Part shown: one piece after another, positions 33,990 through 42,798 of the stretch | Numbering within the stretch: position 1 is the first letter of the stretch | How the letters are laid out: every line of letters starts with the position of its first letter | Assembly: GCF_023715145.1 (NCBI RefSeq) | Contig: NZ_JAMBNP010000001.1 | Span: forward strand, 806,001 to 870,000 | DNA length: 64,000 bases | From: Paenibacillus glycanilyticus | GTDB taxonomy: Bacteria > Bacillota > Bacilli > Paenibacillales > Paenibacillaceae | Direction: 5' to 3' | Notes under the pieces: model-generated | Databases searched by the model: none | Told to the model about the DNA's origin: nothing | Seen by the model: only the letters and a program-made list of their open reading frames with translations | Position numbers and translations under genes: made by a program

Positions 33990-35727
33990 ATTGGCTTCCC
34001 TCCTCTTGAATCGCATGGAGCTCGGCATAAGGCCCCGGTTCCGCAAGCAGCTGATCGTGCTTGCCACGCTGAACAATTTTTCCTTCATCCAATACGATAA
34101 TGAGATCGGCATGCTTCAAAGCGCTAAGCCGGTGCGCAATAATAATCGTTGTTTTTCCTTGACGCTCCTGCTGAATGGTGTGCACGATCTCGGATTCGGT
34201 TACCGCGTCAACGGCGCTGACGCTGTCATCCAGAATCATGAGCGGGGCTTGCATAATGAAGCCGCGCGCGAGACTTGTTCGCTGCCGCTGACCGCCGGAT
34301 AAGGTAACCCCTCTTTCCCCCAGCCTCGTCTCGAAGCCTTCCGGGAACTCGGTAATATTGTCATAAATCCTTGCCTGCCGGGCTGCCGAATGAATCTCTC
34401 CTTGCCCGGCTTTCCGTCTGCCAAAAGCAATATTCTCGCCTACCGTCGTGCTGAAGAGAAAGCCGTCCTGCGGCACATAAGCGATCTGGCTGCGAAGACT
34501 CTCCAGGGTAACCTCCCGGATATCGGTATTGCCGATTTGAATCGATTGAACCGGCGGCTCATATACCCGCAGCAGCTGCTTGACAAGCGTTGTTTTGCCG
34601 CTGCCCGTCCGTCCCACAATGCCAAGCGTCATTCCGGGCTGAATAGCAAGATTGATATGTTTCAGCGCGGGCTGCGGAGCATCGGGATAAGTAAACGTCA
34701 GATCCGATAGGCGGATTGGGCTGGAAGCGAGATTAACCGTCCTTGCATTGTCCGCTTCCACAATATCCGGCTGCACGGCGATCAGTTCATTCAGCCGCTG
34801 CAAGGACGCACGCGAACGCTGCACCGTATTGATAACGTTGCCAATTTGCTGCAGCGGGTTCATCAGCATCCGTACATACAACGTTAGGGCAACGAAATTC
34901 CCAAGCGTAATATCGCCTTTGATCGTCAAATAACCGCCATAAGCCAGGGATACAATAAGCGATAAGTTGCCAAGGAACGGCACAATCGCCTGGAACAGGG
35001 AGCTGATGCGAACGAGAGACAGCTGATTGGTCTTGATCTGATCTACCTTGGAGCTGAACCGCTTGATCATAATGGATTCCACGGCAAACTTCTTCGTAAC
35101 GCGAACGCCGCCAAACTGCTCCTCCGCGGATTCCGTCATCGTGCCCAGCGCCTCTTGCACTTTGCGGGAACGCTGACGGATAACCGGACCAATCTTGATG
35201 ACGATCCATGGAATAAAAATCAACGGGCCTACAGAGGCAGCAATAAGATACAGCGGAATATCGCTAAGAATCATGGCCCCTACGCAGGAGATCAACAGCA
35301 TCGTAGCCATGGCCGTCTGGTTAATGCCCATGGAGATGGATTCCCGCACGCCGGTCACATCGTTCATGAAGTAGTTGAGCATTTTGCCTACGCCATTCTT
35401 TGAATAATAATGCTCGCTCAAACCGGAGAAATGGGTAAACAGGCGGCGACGGGTCATATACTCGAATAATCGGCCCACGTACATGACCAAGTACTGGCCA
35501 TATCCGCCGAGCAAGGCATATCCCGCTCCAATCAGGACAAGCACCACGCTGAAGTGAACGACATCATGAGAACCCAGCTGTCCCGACTTCAGCTTATCCG
35601 TGAAATCGCCAAGCACCTTTGGAAAATAAGCAAATATGATGCTGGCAGCCGCGTGAAGGGTTACCGATGCGAGATAAATATGCCAGGTCTGCTTGAAATA
35701 CGGCTTTAAGACACCTTCTGACTTCAA
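33973..35727 (-). CDS. heterodimeric ABC exporter subunit, first half-transporter
   Basis: 584 residues: membrane domain (FKQTWHIYLASVTLHAAASIIFAYFPKVLGDF at the start), then Walker A GIVGRTGSGKTT, signature GVTLSGGQRQRTSLA and Walker B APLMILDDSVSAVD. The residue after Walker B is Asp (LDDS), not Glu. That is the mark of the degenerate half in heterodimeric exporters such as BmrC or YheI, and fits pairing with the downstream gene. It overlaps the small upstream gene by 4 bp. Confidence 0.93.
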   Translation of the reverse strand: MKSEGVLKPYFKQTWHIYLASVTLHAAASIIFAYFPKVLGDFTDKLKSGQLGSHDVVHFSVVLVLIGAGYALLGGYGQYLVMYVGRLFEYMTRRRLFTHFSGLSEHYYSKNGVGKMLNYFMNDVTGVRESISMGINQTAMATMLLISCVGAMILSDIPLYLIAASVGPLIFIPWIVIKIGPVIRQRSRKVQEALGTMTESAEEQFGGVRVTKKFAVESIMIKRFSSKVDQIKTNQLSLVRISSLFQAIVPFLGNLSLIVSLAYGGYLTIKGDITLGNFVALTLYVRMLMNPLQQIGNVINTVQRSRASLQRLNELIAVQPDIVEADNARTVNLASSPIRLSDLTFTYPDAPQPALKHINLAIQPGMTLGIVGRTGSGKTTLVKQLLRVYEPPVQSIQIGNTDIREVTLESLRSQIAYVPQDGFLFSTTVGENIAFGRRKAGQGEIHSAARQARIYDNITEFPEGFETRLGERGVTLSGGQRQRTSLARGFIMQAPLMILDDSVSAVDAVTESEIVHTIQQERQGKTTIIIAHRLSALKHADLIIVLDEGKIVQRGKHDQLLAEPGPYAELHAIQEEGSQYADGR

Positions 35728-36065
35728 GACTCATCACTTCCATTAATGGATTCGGAGCTGCTCTCTTCCAGAGCCGTAGCTTCTTCGGAAGGAATCTCTT
35801 CCTCGGGCAGCTCGTGAAGCTGAAATACATGAATAAACTCTTCCATAATAGCTTCCGTTGCCTTCAACTCGCCGCTGATGACCGGTTTAATGGCTTCAAA
35901 GGCCGGATCGTCCAGTTGACGCTGCAAGGTGGAACGGGTAACCGTAAGCTTCTCGAGAAAAGCAAGCGCTCTGCCGCGCCGGAATGTTTGCGCCTTGCCT
36001 CCATCCCGATTCCTGCATTCCTCTTTAAACGGATGCTTACCCCGGTGTCCTTGACCGTTACGCAT
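35724..36065 (-). CDS. 113-residue leader protein of the ABC exporter operon
   Basis: The N-terminus is very basic and His/Gly-rich (GQGHRGKHPFKEECRNRDGG). A helical core follows (FRRGRALAFLEKLTVTRSTLQRQL, KPVISGELKATEAIMEEFIHVFQLHEL), then an acidic Ser/Glu tail. It is coupled by 4-bp overlap to the exporter genes. The layout would suit a small DNA-binding regulator of its own operon, which carries a double operator, but no helix-turn-helix is certain. No family recognised. AAGGAGG precedes the ATG by 13 nt, a long spacing. Confidence 0.75.
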   Translation of the reverse strand: MRNGQGHRGKHPFKEECRNRDGGKAQTFRRGRALAFLEKLTVTRSTLQRQLDDPAFEAIKPVISGELKATEAIMEEFIHVFQLHELPEEEIPSEEATALEESSSESINGSDES

Positions 36066-36092
36066 ATGTCTGTTTATGCCTCCTTATATCTA

Positions 36093-36157
36093 TGTATACA
36101 TTCGTATACAATTCACTCTATGTATACGAATGTATACGCGTTAGTTCATGCTGTCAA
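36093..36157 (-). promoter_or_regulatory. promoter with two palindromic operators for the exporter operon
   Basis: On the minus strand TTGACA (36152-36157), 17 bp and TACATT (36129-36134) form the promoter. Two near-identical palindromes made of GTATAC arms lie at 36121-36138, over the -10, and 36093-36110, after the start. The second is TGTATAC-ATTC-GTATACA, perfect. Their centres are complementary (GAAT and ATTC) and 28 bp apart. This is a clear repressor-type arrangement. Confidence 0.82.
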
Positions 36158-36202
36158 GTTAGAATTTTCAATCAATTAACAGTTCATTCTCCAACAAAGC
36201 AG

Positions 36203-36248
36203 AAAAAGCGCCTTCCTGCGAACCCGGACGGCGCTTTTCGTTTTTATA
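36203..36248. terminator. bidirectional terminator
   Basis: AAAAGCGCC and GGCGCTTTT with an inner imperfect stem, flanked by T tracts on both strands. It serves the DMT gene at 36295 on the minus strand. Confidence 0.85.
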
Positions 36249-36294
36249 GAAGGAACAGATTGAATAAGATCTGAACGGCTTCCGCTTTATTTCA

Positions 36295-37203
36295 TTACGC
36301 GACCAGCCTCAGGAAGAGAATTCCCGCAAATGCGCATGTCATTCCGGTCACCTCAAGGCGCGTGAACCTCTCTTTCACCACAAACCGGGTATAGAGCAGA
36401 ACAATCAAGACATTCAAGGCGGTTACGGCAGACACAAGTCCCGCCTTGCCAAGGTCAAAGGCCGTTACAATCATCATCATGCCAACCGCGTTTGTTGTTC
36501 CAACCAGCATGCCTGTCAGGAAGGTACGGCGCTCGCTCCAGGTTTTCGCGGAGACCGATACCTCAGCCGTTGCAGATACGCCTGCCGTTGCGGCAGCCAA
36601 TCCATGTCTACTGCTCGCAAGACGGTCCTTCAGCCACCATATGCCATAACACGCGGTACCTGAGGTAAACATAAAGAACAGCGTCGGGAACAACGGCGCT
36701 TCGAGCTTTGTTGACCACGAGCCGGACAAGTCATTGCAGGCGAACATAACGAGCGACAAGAGACCCCACTGCGCCCCTTGAAGATTTTTCAGCGACAGAT
36801 CATTCGAGTAGCGTACGAGCAGAATCCCCATCACAATGACAACAAAAGCGGCCAGCTGGGTATATTTGAGCGCCTCTCCCCACAGGATGTAAGCCCCCAT
36901 CACAACCAAGACGGCCGGAAGAGCTGTCAGGATCGCGACAAGCGATGCTTTTCCTACGGCAAAACCCTTGAACATGCTGGCATTTGCCACAAACGAGAAT
37001 ACGCCCATCTGGATTCCGACAAGAGCCGAAACCGTCCACGGCTGTCCGGACACGACAGCCGTTACGCCGCATATGACCGCTCCCATTGAAAACACGCCGC
37101 ACAGGAGAACCGTCCGGCTTAGAGGAAGCTGGCTCGTATAATGATACAAAATCCCTCTTAAGCCAAAACATAAGGCAGCAAGCACCGAAAATATAATCCA
37201 CAT
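36295..37203 (-). CDS. EamA/DMT-family transporter
   Basis: 302 residues with ten hydrophobic segments in two five-helix halves, as in drug/metabolite transporters. Characteristic stretches are LAALCFGLRGILYHYTSQL, VAILTALPAVLVVMGAYILWGEALKYTQ and GLVSAVTALNVLIVLLYTRFVVKERFT. The loop between the halves is long and Ala/Val/Ser-rich. Substrate unknown. Confidence 0.9.
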   Translation of the reverse strand: MWIIFSVLAALCFGLRGILYHYTSQLPLSRTVLLCGVFSMGAVICGVTAVVSGQPWTVSALVGIQMGVFSFVANASMFKGFAVGKASLVAILTALPAVLVVMGAYILWGEALKYTQLAAFVVIVMGILLVRYSNDLSLKNLQGAQWGLLSLVMFACNDLSGSWSTKLEAPLFPTLFFMFTSGTACYGIWWLKDRLASSRHGLAAATAGVSATAEVSVSAKTWSERRTFLTGMLVGTTNAVGMMMIVTAFDLGKAGLVSAVTALNVLIVLLYTRFVVKERFTRLEVTGMTCAFAGILFLRLVA

Positions 37204-37297
37204 GATTTAAGCGATCCCCTTCCCATTCTCCTAATCTTAGTCATGATAGAGCGTTGTGGCAATGCTGGGCAGAAGAAAAAACGGAAGAAAAAAGGTG

Positions 37298-37327
37298 TTG
37301 CCACACCTAACATATCATGTTAATATG
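37298..37327 (+). promoter_or_regulatory. promoter of the ykkC-type riboswitch transcript
   Basis: TTGCCA at 37298-37303, then 17-18 bp, then TAATAT. The start point would fall a few bases before the aptamer. Confidence 0.6.
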
Positions 37328-37338
37328 TGGAAAAACGT

Positions 37339-37451
37339 TTTTCGGAAGGGCTTCTAGGGATCCGACTCCATCAGGATGGCGAACCAAGCGAAGCCGGCTT
37401 GCGCGTTAGGCGCCAAGCTACACCGTGAGGAATAAAAGACCTTCGGAAAGT
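37339..37451 (+). ncRNA. ykkC-family riboswitch aptamer, subtype-2-like
   Basis: The order CTTCTAGGGATCCG, a short hairpin, ACCAAGCGA, a variable stem, TACACCG, then GAGGAATAAAAGACC follows the ykkC core. A long P1 stem forms between TCGGAAGGGCTT and AAGACCTTCGG. ACACCG in place of ACACGG, and CCAAG in place of CCGAG, are the positions I recall as separating subtype 2 (ppGpp, PRPP or adenine nucleotide ligands) from guanidine-I RNAs. The downstream P1 strand also forms the terminator stem, so ligand binding should allow read-through. Exact ligand class is not settled. Confidence 0.8.
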
Positions 37452-37500
37452 TCCGCCTGCACGAACGGGCGAGACTGGCTGGAGGTCTTTTCCCTTTTTG
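37435..37500 (+). terminator. expression-platform terminator of the ykkC-type riboswitch
   Basis: AAAAGACCT (37435-37443) pairs with AGGTCTTTT (37484-37492), followed by CCCTTTTT. The 5' arm is shared with the aptamer's P1, so the two structures exclude each other. Confidence 0.88.
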
Positions 37501-37528
37501 CAGGGTAAATCATAAAGGGGTGTGTAAA

Positions 37529-38527
37529 GTGAGGTCCATTCAGGTTGATCGGCTGGAGAAGATATTTCAAGTAAAGAAGAAGCAGGAGGGTCTGGCTGGC
37601 AGCCTGAAATCTCTGTTTCGTCCGCAATATGCGAACAAGGCGGCTGTAGAAGGCATTACGTTCACCGTTGAACAGGGAGAGACCGTTGCTTTCCTTGGAC
37701 CTAACGGTGCCGGCAAGTCGACCACCATCAAAATGCTGACCGGTATCCTCCATCCTTCCTCCGGTACGGCGGAGGTATTGGGTTGCTGCCCATGGACAGA
37801 ACGGTCAAAGCTTGCATACCGGATCGGCTCCGTATTCGGCCAGAAATCGCAGCTGTGGTACCATCTTCCGCCAATTGACACCTTTGAGCTCATGAGCCGG
37901 ATTTATGAGCTCCGCCGGGAGGATTACAAGCAGCGGCGCGACAATCTGATCGAGCGCTTCGAGCTTGGACCTTATTTGAACACTCCCGTGCGGAAGCTGT
38001 CTCTGGGCGAACGGATGCGCTGCGAGATCGCCGCTTCCCTGATCCATCGCCCGCAGGCGTTGTTCCTCGATGAGCCTACCATTGGTCTGGATGCCGTCGT
38101 CAAACAGCGGATCCGCGAGCTGATTCTGGAGATGAACCGCGAGGAAGGCACCACGATCTTCCTTACTTCTCATGATGCCGGCGATGTCGAGAAGCTGTGC
38201 GACCGTGCGATCGTCATTAATCATGGAGGACTTGTGTTTAACGGACAGGTAGAGATCATGAAGCAGCAATTCCTGACCCATAAGACGGTGCAGCTTGTGC
38301 TCGAGGATGACCCCGGAAATCTTGTGCTTGAAGGCGTTGCTGTCTTGAGCAGCAGCGGCTCCAGGCTCACGCTGAGCGTCGACACCGGACTTACGACCAT
38401 TGAATCCGTTTTGTCCGCCTTGATGGCCAGCCATCGTATCGTCGATGTGACCGTGCAGGATCCTCCGATGGAGGATATTATTACCCGGATGTACGGGACG
38501 TTTGTCGCAAAGGAGGCGGTCACGTGA
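37529..38527 (+). CDS. ABC-2 exporter ATPase (COG4586/NatA-like)
   Basis: 332 residues with Walker A FLGPNGAGKSTT, signature KLSLGERMRCEIAASL, Walker B ALFLDEPTIGLD and switch LTSHDAGDVE. The extended N-terminus (KKKQEGLAGSLKSLFRPQYANKAAVEGI) and short C-terminal domain are typical of the COG4586 group. GTG 37529 is chosen because AAAGGGG lies 8 nt before it. It overlaps the first permease gene by 4 bp and lies directly behind the riboswitch. Confidence 0.93.
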   Translation: MRSIQVDRLEKIFQVKKKQEGLAGSLKSLFRPQYANKAAVEGITFTVEQGETVAFLGPNGAGKSTTIKMLTGILHPSSGTAEVLGCCPWTERSKLAYRIGSVFGQKSQLWYHLPPIDTFELMSRIYELRREDYKQRRDNLIERFELGPYLNTPVRKLSLGERMRCEIAASLIHRPQALFLDEPTIGLDAVVKQRIRELILEMNREEGTTIFLTSHDAGDVEKLCDRAIVINHGGLVFNGQVEIMKQQFLTHKTVQLVLEDDPGNLVLEGVAVLSSSGSRLTLSVDTGLTTIESVLSALMASHRIVDVTVQDPPMEDIITRMYGTFVAKEAVT

Positions 38528-39327
38528 TCAGTCTCTCCAAGCCGGCCAAATATGTGTTTATCGGTAAAATTACGCTTCGCAATCAGCTGGCCTACGTTTT
38601 TGATTTTATGGTACGGTCCGTGTTTCTGCTGCTGATCTTATACATTTTCATGCAATTATGGCAATCGACGTTTGCGGGCGAAGGAACCTCCACGATAAAC
38701 GGCTATACCTTTAAACAGATGATGTGGTATCTCGTTTTTACCGAATCGATGGTACTCGCGACTCCAAGCCTTAGCACCCGGATCGAAGAGGAAGTCAAAA
38801 GCGGCGACGTTGCCTTCAAGCTCATTCGGCCGGTCAGCTTCCTTGCCTTCCATTATGCCGAGTATATGAGCGAGGTGGCCATCCGTTATGCCATCAACTT
38901 GATTCTTGGCTCTGCGATTGGTTTGCTGCTTGTGGGTCCTCTGCCTGTCGGTGTTGGTCTCGCTTGGCTTCCGATTATGGCGATTGGCGGATTCACCGTC
39001 AATTTTATGCTTGGCATGCTGGTTGCCCTCAGCGCTTTTTGGGTGGAAGAAACCCGCGGACTTGAATTCGTGTATAACAAAATTTTGTTTACCATCGGCG
39101 GAATGCTGATGCCGCTGGAGCTGTTTCCGGAAAGCCTGCAGCGTATTGGTCAATGGCTGCCTTTCCAGACCGTCGTTTATTTTCCGGCCCGTACGGCAGT
39201 TGGCATGCATCTTGGGGAGATTACCGGGGCGATTGCCACACAGTGGCTCTGGGTTGTCCTTATTGGGCTGATGGTGTGGCTCTTGTATCGGAAAGGAGTG
39301 CGAAAGCTTAATGTTAACGGCGGATGA
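38524..39327 (+). CDS. ABC-2 family permease (first)
   Basis: 267 residues with six hydrophobic segments, reading KYVFIGKITLRNQLAYVFDFMVRSVFLLLI at the start and PLELFPESLQRIGQWLPFQTVVYFPA near the end, typical of the DUF990/COG4587 permeases. The GTG start follows AAAGGAGG by 7 nt. It overlaps the second permease gene by 17 bp. Confidence 0.9.
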   Translation: MISLSKPAKYVFIGKITLRNQLAYVFDFMVRSVFLLLILYIFMQLWQSTFAGEGTSTINGYTFKQMMWYLVFTESMVLATPSLSTRIEEEVKSGDVAFKLIRPVSFLAFHYAEYMSEVAIRYAINLILGSAIGLLLVGPLPVGVGLAWLPIMAIGGFTVNFMLGMLVALSAFWVEETRGLEFVYNKILFTIGGMLMPLELFPESLQRIGQWLPFQTVVYFPARTAVGMHLGEITGAIATQWLWVVLIGLMVWLLYRKGVRKLNVNGG

Positions 39328-40153
39328 ATCGTATACAGGCATATCCGGGCATGACCAGCCGGGCAAGCTTCGACGCCTGCTCCGGTTCGTAACGGCGAGC
39401 TGGAGGCTTAACTTAGCGGGTGCCATGGAATTCCGTTTCAGCTTCCTCTTGACGGTGGGAACCATGATTGTGAATAACATCGTGTGGATCATATTCTGGG
39501 GCATGTATTTCAAACGCTTCCCGGTGCTTAATGGCTGGACACTTCAAGATGTCATGATGATGTGGGCAGCGGCGTCAGGAGGCTTTGGAATCATGAGCGT
39601 CTTCTTTGGCAACGCCACGCGTCTTGCCAATCTGATTGCCACCGGACAGCTTGATGTTTACCTGGCTCAGCCTAAGCCGGTGCTGCTGAACGTACTGATC
39701 AGCCGCATGTCGGTGAGCGCGATAGGCGATCTGCTGTTTGCCCTCTTCATCTTTATTGGATTTGGCGATGTCTCTCCGGTTGGGATCGTTAAATTCGCGG
39801 CTGCTCTGCTTATTTCAAGCATGATCTTTATTTTCTTCTGCGTGATTGCCGGTTGTCTCTCCTTCTGGCTCGGCAACACGGAGGGATTAAGCTTTCAGCT
39901 CTTTAATGCGCTGCTCGTGTTTGCAACTTATCCGACGGCTATATTCAAAGGCTTTGGCCGGCTTGTCTTGTTCACGGTCATTCCTGCGGGCTTTATCAGC
40001 AGCATGCCCGTTTCGCTTATCCGGGAGATTGACATGCCTTTCCTGTACGGCGCCGTGGGCATGGCGGCAGGTTTATGCGCGGGAGGAATCCTGCTCTTCT
40101 ACCGAGGTTTAAGAAGATACACCTCCGGCAATATGATGGGATTAAGACGCTAA
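39311..40153 (+). CDS. ABC-2 family permease (second)
   Basis: 280 residues with six hydrophobic segments (COG3694-like). MEFRFSFLLTVGTMIVNNIVWIIFW opens the first segment, and FATYPTAIFKGFGRLVLFTVIPAGFISSMPVSLI lies near the end. Together with the two genes before it, it completes an exporter under riboswitch control. Substrate unknown; homologues are often annotated as sodium or drug exporters without proof. Confidence 0.9.
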   Translation: MLTADESYTGISGHDQPGKLRRLLRFVTASWRLNLAGAMEFRFSFLLTVGTMIVNNIVWIIFWGMYFKRFPVLNGWTLQDVMMMWAAASGGFGIMSVFFGNATRLANLIATGQLDVYLAQPKPVLLNVLISRMSVSAIGDLLFALFIFIGFGDVSPVGIVKFAAALLISSMIFIFFCVIAGCLSFWLGNTEGLSFQLFNALLVFATYPTAIFKGFGRLVLFTVIPAGFISSMPVSLIREIDMPFLYGAVGMAAGLCAGGILLFYRGLRRYTSGNMMGLRR

Positions 40154-40159
40154 TAGAAA

Positions 40160-40202
40160 CAGGCCATCAGACCGGGACTCGCCCGGATGATGGCCTTTTC
40201 TA
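40160..40202 (+). terminator. intrinsic terminator of the riboswitch-controlled exporter
   Basis: GGCCATCA and CCGGG stems with their complements, then CTTTTC on the plus strand. Confidence 0.85.
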
Positions 40203-40220
40203 TAGAAGTTATCCTTTTCT

Positions 40221-41168
40221 TTAAGCCGTTACGTCTCTCCGCGTGAACATCAGCCAGGAAATCAAGTTAAATGCCAGGAAGTAAACGACCAGCACTCCGA
40301 TGGAGAAGGAAAGCGTCATTCCGTCCTGAAACGGTCTTCCGTCCAGATACTGGGTCAGATCCGTATTGGCAAACAAGAGGTATTTGCTCCACTCATATCG
40401 GTGCAGTGCCTCCAGAAGAATATTGCCCGCAAACAGAATTCCGATGGAAAACCCGATCGACATGGCGCTGCTGCGGAAAACAGACGAAATCATAAACGCA
40501 ATGGTAACATACATGACGGTTGCAATACCGTTAAGCATGTACGTTTTCCAGAGATTAAGCACCATATTTTGTTCAACAATATGCCCATTAATCATGCTGA
40601 CCAACGGCAGGCCTATGTCTTTAAAGCCGTATAATATGCCATTCATCAAGACGGATACAACAAACAGGGTAAACAATAAGACCAAACCAAACAACAGCAT
40701 GGCGATATACTTGGATAGGAGAATCTTTAACCGGTTGGCCGGACGAATAAGCAGCAGCTTAATGGTGCCGGTTGCAAATTCGGCAGCCACGATATCTCCG
40801 GCGATAATGATCGTAAAGATCGTAATCAAAATCCCAAGGCCCGCCGATTCGTTTATTCCATTCCACATCGTACCTTGTTCCGAGCGGATATTATGCTCCA
40901 AGTGGTAATCGATAACCTCAATCTGTTCCTTATAATACGTCTGGCTCTCATCGTCCGGAGAAGAATTCTTCAGCCGATCGTTCCACATCTCTTTCTGCTG
41001 CGTTAATTCCGTCTGCCAGCCTTCGCCTTGCGCACTCTTGTTTTCGTTCCACATAACAAAGTTGCCAAAAATAACGAAAGCGGCCATAAGAGCGATCAGA
41101 ATCCAAGTCCGTGCCCTCCGGAAAATCTTCATGTTCTCATTAAGCACCAGATTAACCAATCTGCCCAC
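40221..41168 (-). CDS. ABC-2 type permease
   Basis: 315 residues. A first membrane segment at about 20-40 (WILIALMAAFVIFGNFVMW), an outer loop of about 70 residues rich in Glu, Gln and Asn, then five segments with IAGDIVAAEFATGTIKLLLIRPANR between. This is the usual shape of bacitracin/lantibiotic-type export permeases. It overlaps the ATPase gene by 17 bp, and the two form an operon. Confidence 0.9.
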   Translation of the reverse strand: MGRLVNLVLNENMKIFRRARTWILIALMAAFVIFGNFVMWNENKSAQGEGWQTELTQQKEMWNDRLKNSSPDDESQTYYKEQIEVIDYHLEHNIRSEQGTMWNGINESAGLGILITIFTIIIAGDIVAAEFATGTIKLLLIRPANRLKILLSKYIAMLLFGLVLLFTLFVVSVLMNGILYGFKDIGLPLVSMINGHIVEQNMVLNLWKTYMLNGIATVMYVTIAFMISSVFRSSAMSIGFSIGILFAGNILLEALHRYEWSKYLLFANTDLTQYLDGRPFQDGMTLSFSIGVLVVYFLAFNLISWLMFTRRDVTA

Positions 41169-42084
41169 CTCCCGTTAATTCCAAGAATCCATCTTCCAGA
41201 GAACGCCGGACCATCTGTACGCCATAGATGCGAATATGGTTCCGCATGAGCTCCTCCAGAATATCCGGGATCTGTTCCCTTTCGGTTGTAACCTCTATGA
41301 GCCCGTCTTCGGAGATTTTGATTTCCTGCACCCCAGCCATCTGCCGAATGCCTTTAATGGCCTGCTCCGGCATTTGAGCTTCAATCCGATACGTTTGGAA
41401 CGTGTCGCTGCCCTTTGTAAAATATTCAATTGGCTTTACATCTATCAGCTTGCCCCGCTGCAAGATGGCGACCCGGTCGCACATCAGCTCCATCTCGGAC
41501 AACAGATGGCTGGAGACGACTACCGTTATTCCTTCCGTCCGGGTCAGATAGCGCAAATAATCCCGCAGCTCGCGAATCCCCTCAGGATCAAGACCATTGG
41601 TAGGCTCATCAAGAATAAGCAGGGATGGCCTATGCAGCAAGGCCTGTGCAACGCCGAGGCGCTGGCGCATGCCGAGCGAGTACTTCCGCACTTTCTCATG
41701 AATACGGTTCTCCAGCTTCACCAGGGAAACAACTTCATCAATCCGTTCCTTGGTTACGCCCGGCACCATGCGTGCGTAATGGATAAGGTTATGGTATCCG
41801 GTCAGATACTTGTACATTTCCGGATTTTCCACAATGGCGCCAACGTGGCGTATCGCTTGTTCGAATTCGGTTTTAATATTTTTCCCTTTGATCAGAATTT
41901 GGCCATTCGTCATAGCTATTAGTCCAACGATCATGCGGATGGTTGTCGTTTTGCCGGCGCCGTTTGGGCCAAGGAAACCAAAAATTTCACCCTGCGGCAC
42001 ATCAAAGGTTAAATTGTCGATGATGGTTTTTCTCCCTACCCGCTTCGTTACATTTTGCAGACTGATTACAGGTTCGCTGCTCAT
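41152..42084 (-). CDS. ABC-2 exporter ATPase
   Basis: 310 residues: Walker A FLGPNGAGKTTT, signature YSLGMRQRLGVAQALL, Walker B LLILDEPTNGLDP and SSHLLSEMELM, followed by a C-terminal domain of about 90 residues. It is closely related to the cut ATPase at the left edge. AAAGGAG lies 8 nt before the ATG. It works with the permease that follows. Confidence 0.94.
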   Translation of the reverse strand: MSSEPVISLQNVTKRVGRKTIIDNLTFDVPQGEIFGFLGPNGAGKTTTIRMIVGLIAMTNGQILIKGKNIKTEFEQAIRHVGAIVENPEMYKYLTGYHNLIHYARMVPGVTKERIDEVVSLVKLENRIHEKVRKYSLGMRQRLGVAQALLHRPSLLILDEPTNGLDPEGIRELRDYLRYLTRTEGITVVVSSHLLSEMELMCDRVAILQRGKLIDVKPIEYFTKGSDTFQTYRIEAQMPEQAIKGIRQMAGVQEIKISEDGLIEVTTEREQIPDILEELMRNHIRIYGVQMVRRSLEDGFLELTGGGQIG

Positions 42085-42198
42085 TGATAGTCTCCTTTAT
42101 ATTTAATACCTCTTGTAACCAACTAGATATTAACACGGTATTTATCGTTTAGCAATAAATGATTATTAAAAAGCAATATGTATTTGTCGTTAAAATTA

Positions 42199-42241
42199 CA
42201 AAAACCGGCCTCTGCCCAAAAAAGCTTGGAGAGAAGCCGGC
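42199..42241 (-). terminator. terminator of the DUF3817 gene
   Basis: GCCGGCTTC with GAGGCCGGT forms a 9-bp stem with a wide loop, then TTTTTG on the minus strand. Confidence 0.7.
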
Positions 42242-42272
42242 ATTTGATATAAATCGCTGACAGAAACCGAAT

Positions 42273-42563
42273 CTAGCCTTCTGCTTTTAATCTGCGCTCC
42301 AGAACAAATGGTCCAAACGGCAGGAAGGCTGCAAGAACCGCCCCCGCTATACGCATAATCTTCCATCTGAATAGAATAGCCATGACTACGATAGCAATTA
42401 AATAGATTGAAAACAAGAAACCATGAATGCCGCCCGTAACCGCTACAGCCTCCGGAGTATCGAACATATATTTCAAAGGCATCGCAATGCCAAGCAGGAT
42501 CAGGAATGATGCACCTTCCAAATAGCTGATCCAGCGGAACCATGTTCGAACGGATTGTTTCAC
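42273..42563 (-). CDS. DUF3817 small membrane protein
   Basis: 96 residues with three hydrophobic segments. The signature FRWISYLEGASFLILLGIAMPLKY followed by HGFLFSIYLI and AFLPFGPFVLERRL is characteristic of DUF3817 (YdzA-like) proteins. Function unknown. It stands alone with its own terminator. Confidence 0.88.
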   Translation of the reverse strand: MKQSVRTWFRWISYLEGASFLILLGIAMPLKYMFDTPEAVAVTGGIHGFLFSIYLIAIVVMAILFRWKIMRIAGAVLAAFLPFGPFVLERRLKAEG

Positions 42564-42798
42564 TACTTCACTTCCTTTCTGAATTTTTAACTAGAATCTA
42601 TTACGTAATCAGCCTATCGTTCGTTTCTTAATTCATTGATAAATCTATGAATAAACGTATAAATGGTGACGAAACCTATCCAATTGAATTCCTTGCTTGA
42701 AAAGATACGTCATCCAAATGGCCAATTCGATGACCAACTAAATAAAGGACAGATCCAAAAGCCGCTGGCTTCGGAGCTGTCCTTTTTCCAAATCATCT
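42564..42798. other. intergenic region
   Basis: No gene is supported. AT-rich upstream of the DUF3817 gene. Near 42745-42790 a weak hairpin (GGACAG...CTGTCC) may end the DMT gene. Confidence 0.4.

Noticed and set aside
33990..34112. N-terminal extension of the second ABC half-transporter
   Set aside because: It lies inside the partner gene; GAGGAGGG before the ATG at 33989 marks the real start.
37339..37451. T-box, SAM, FMN or cobalamin riboswitch
   Set aside because: None of their conserved cores is present; the CTAGGG-TCCG and ACACCG blocks with the long P1 point to the ykkC family.
38656..39513. Antisense ORF of 285 residues across the two ABC-2 permeases
   Set aside because: The permease frames have membrane segments, ribosome-binding sites and operon overlaps; the antisense frame has none.
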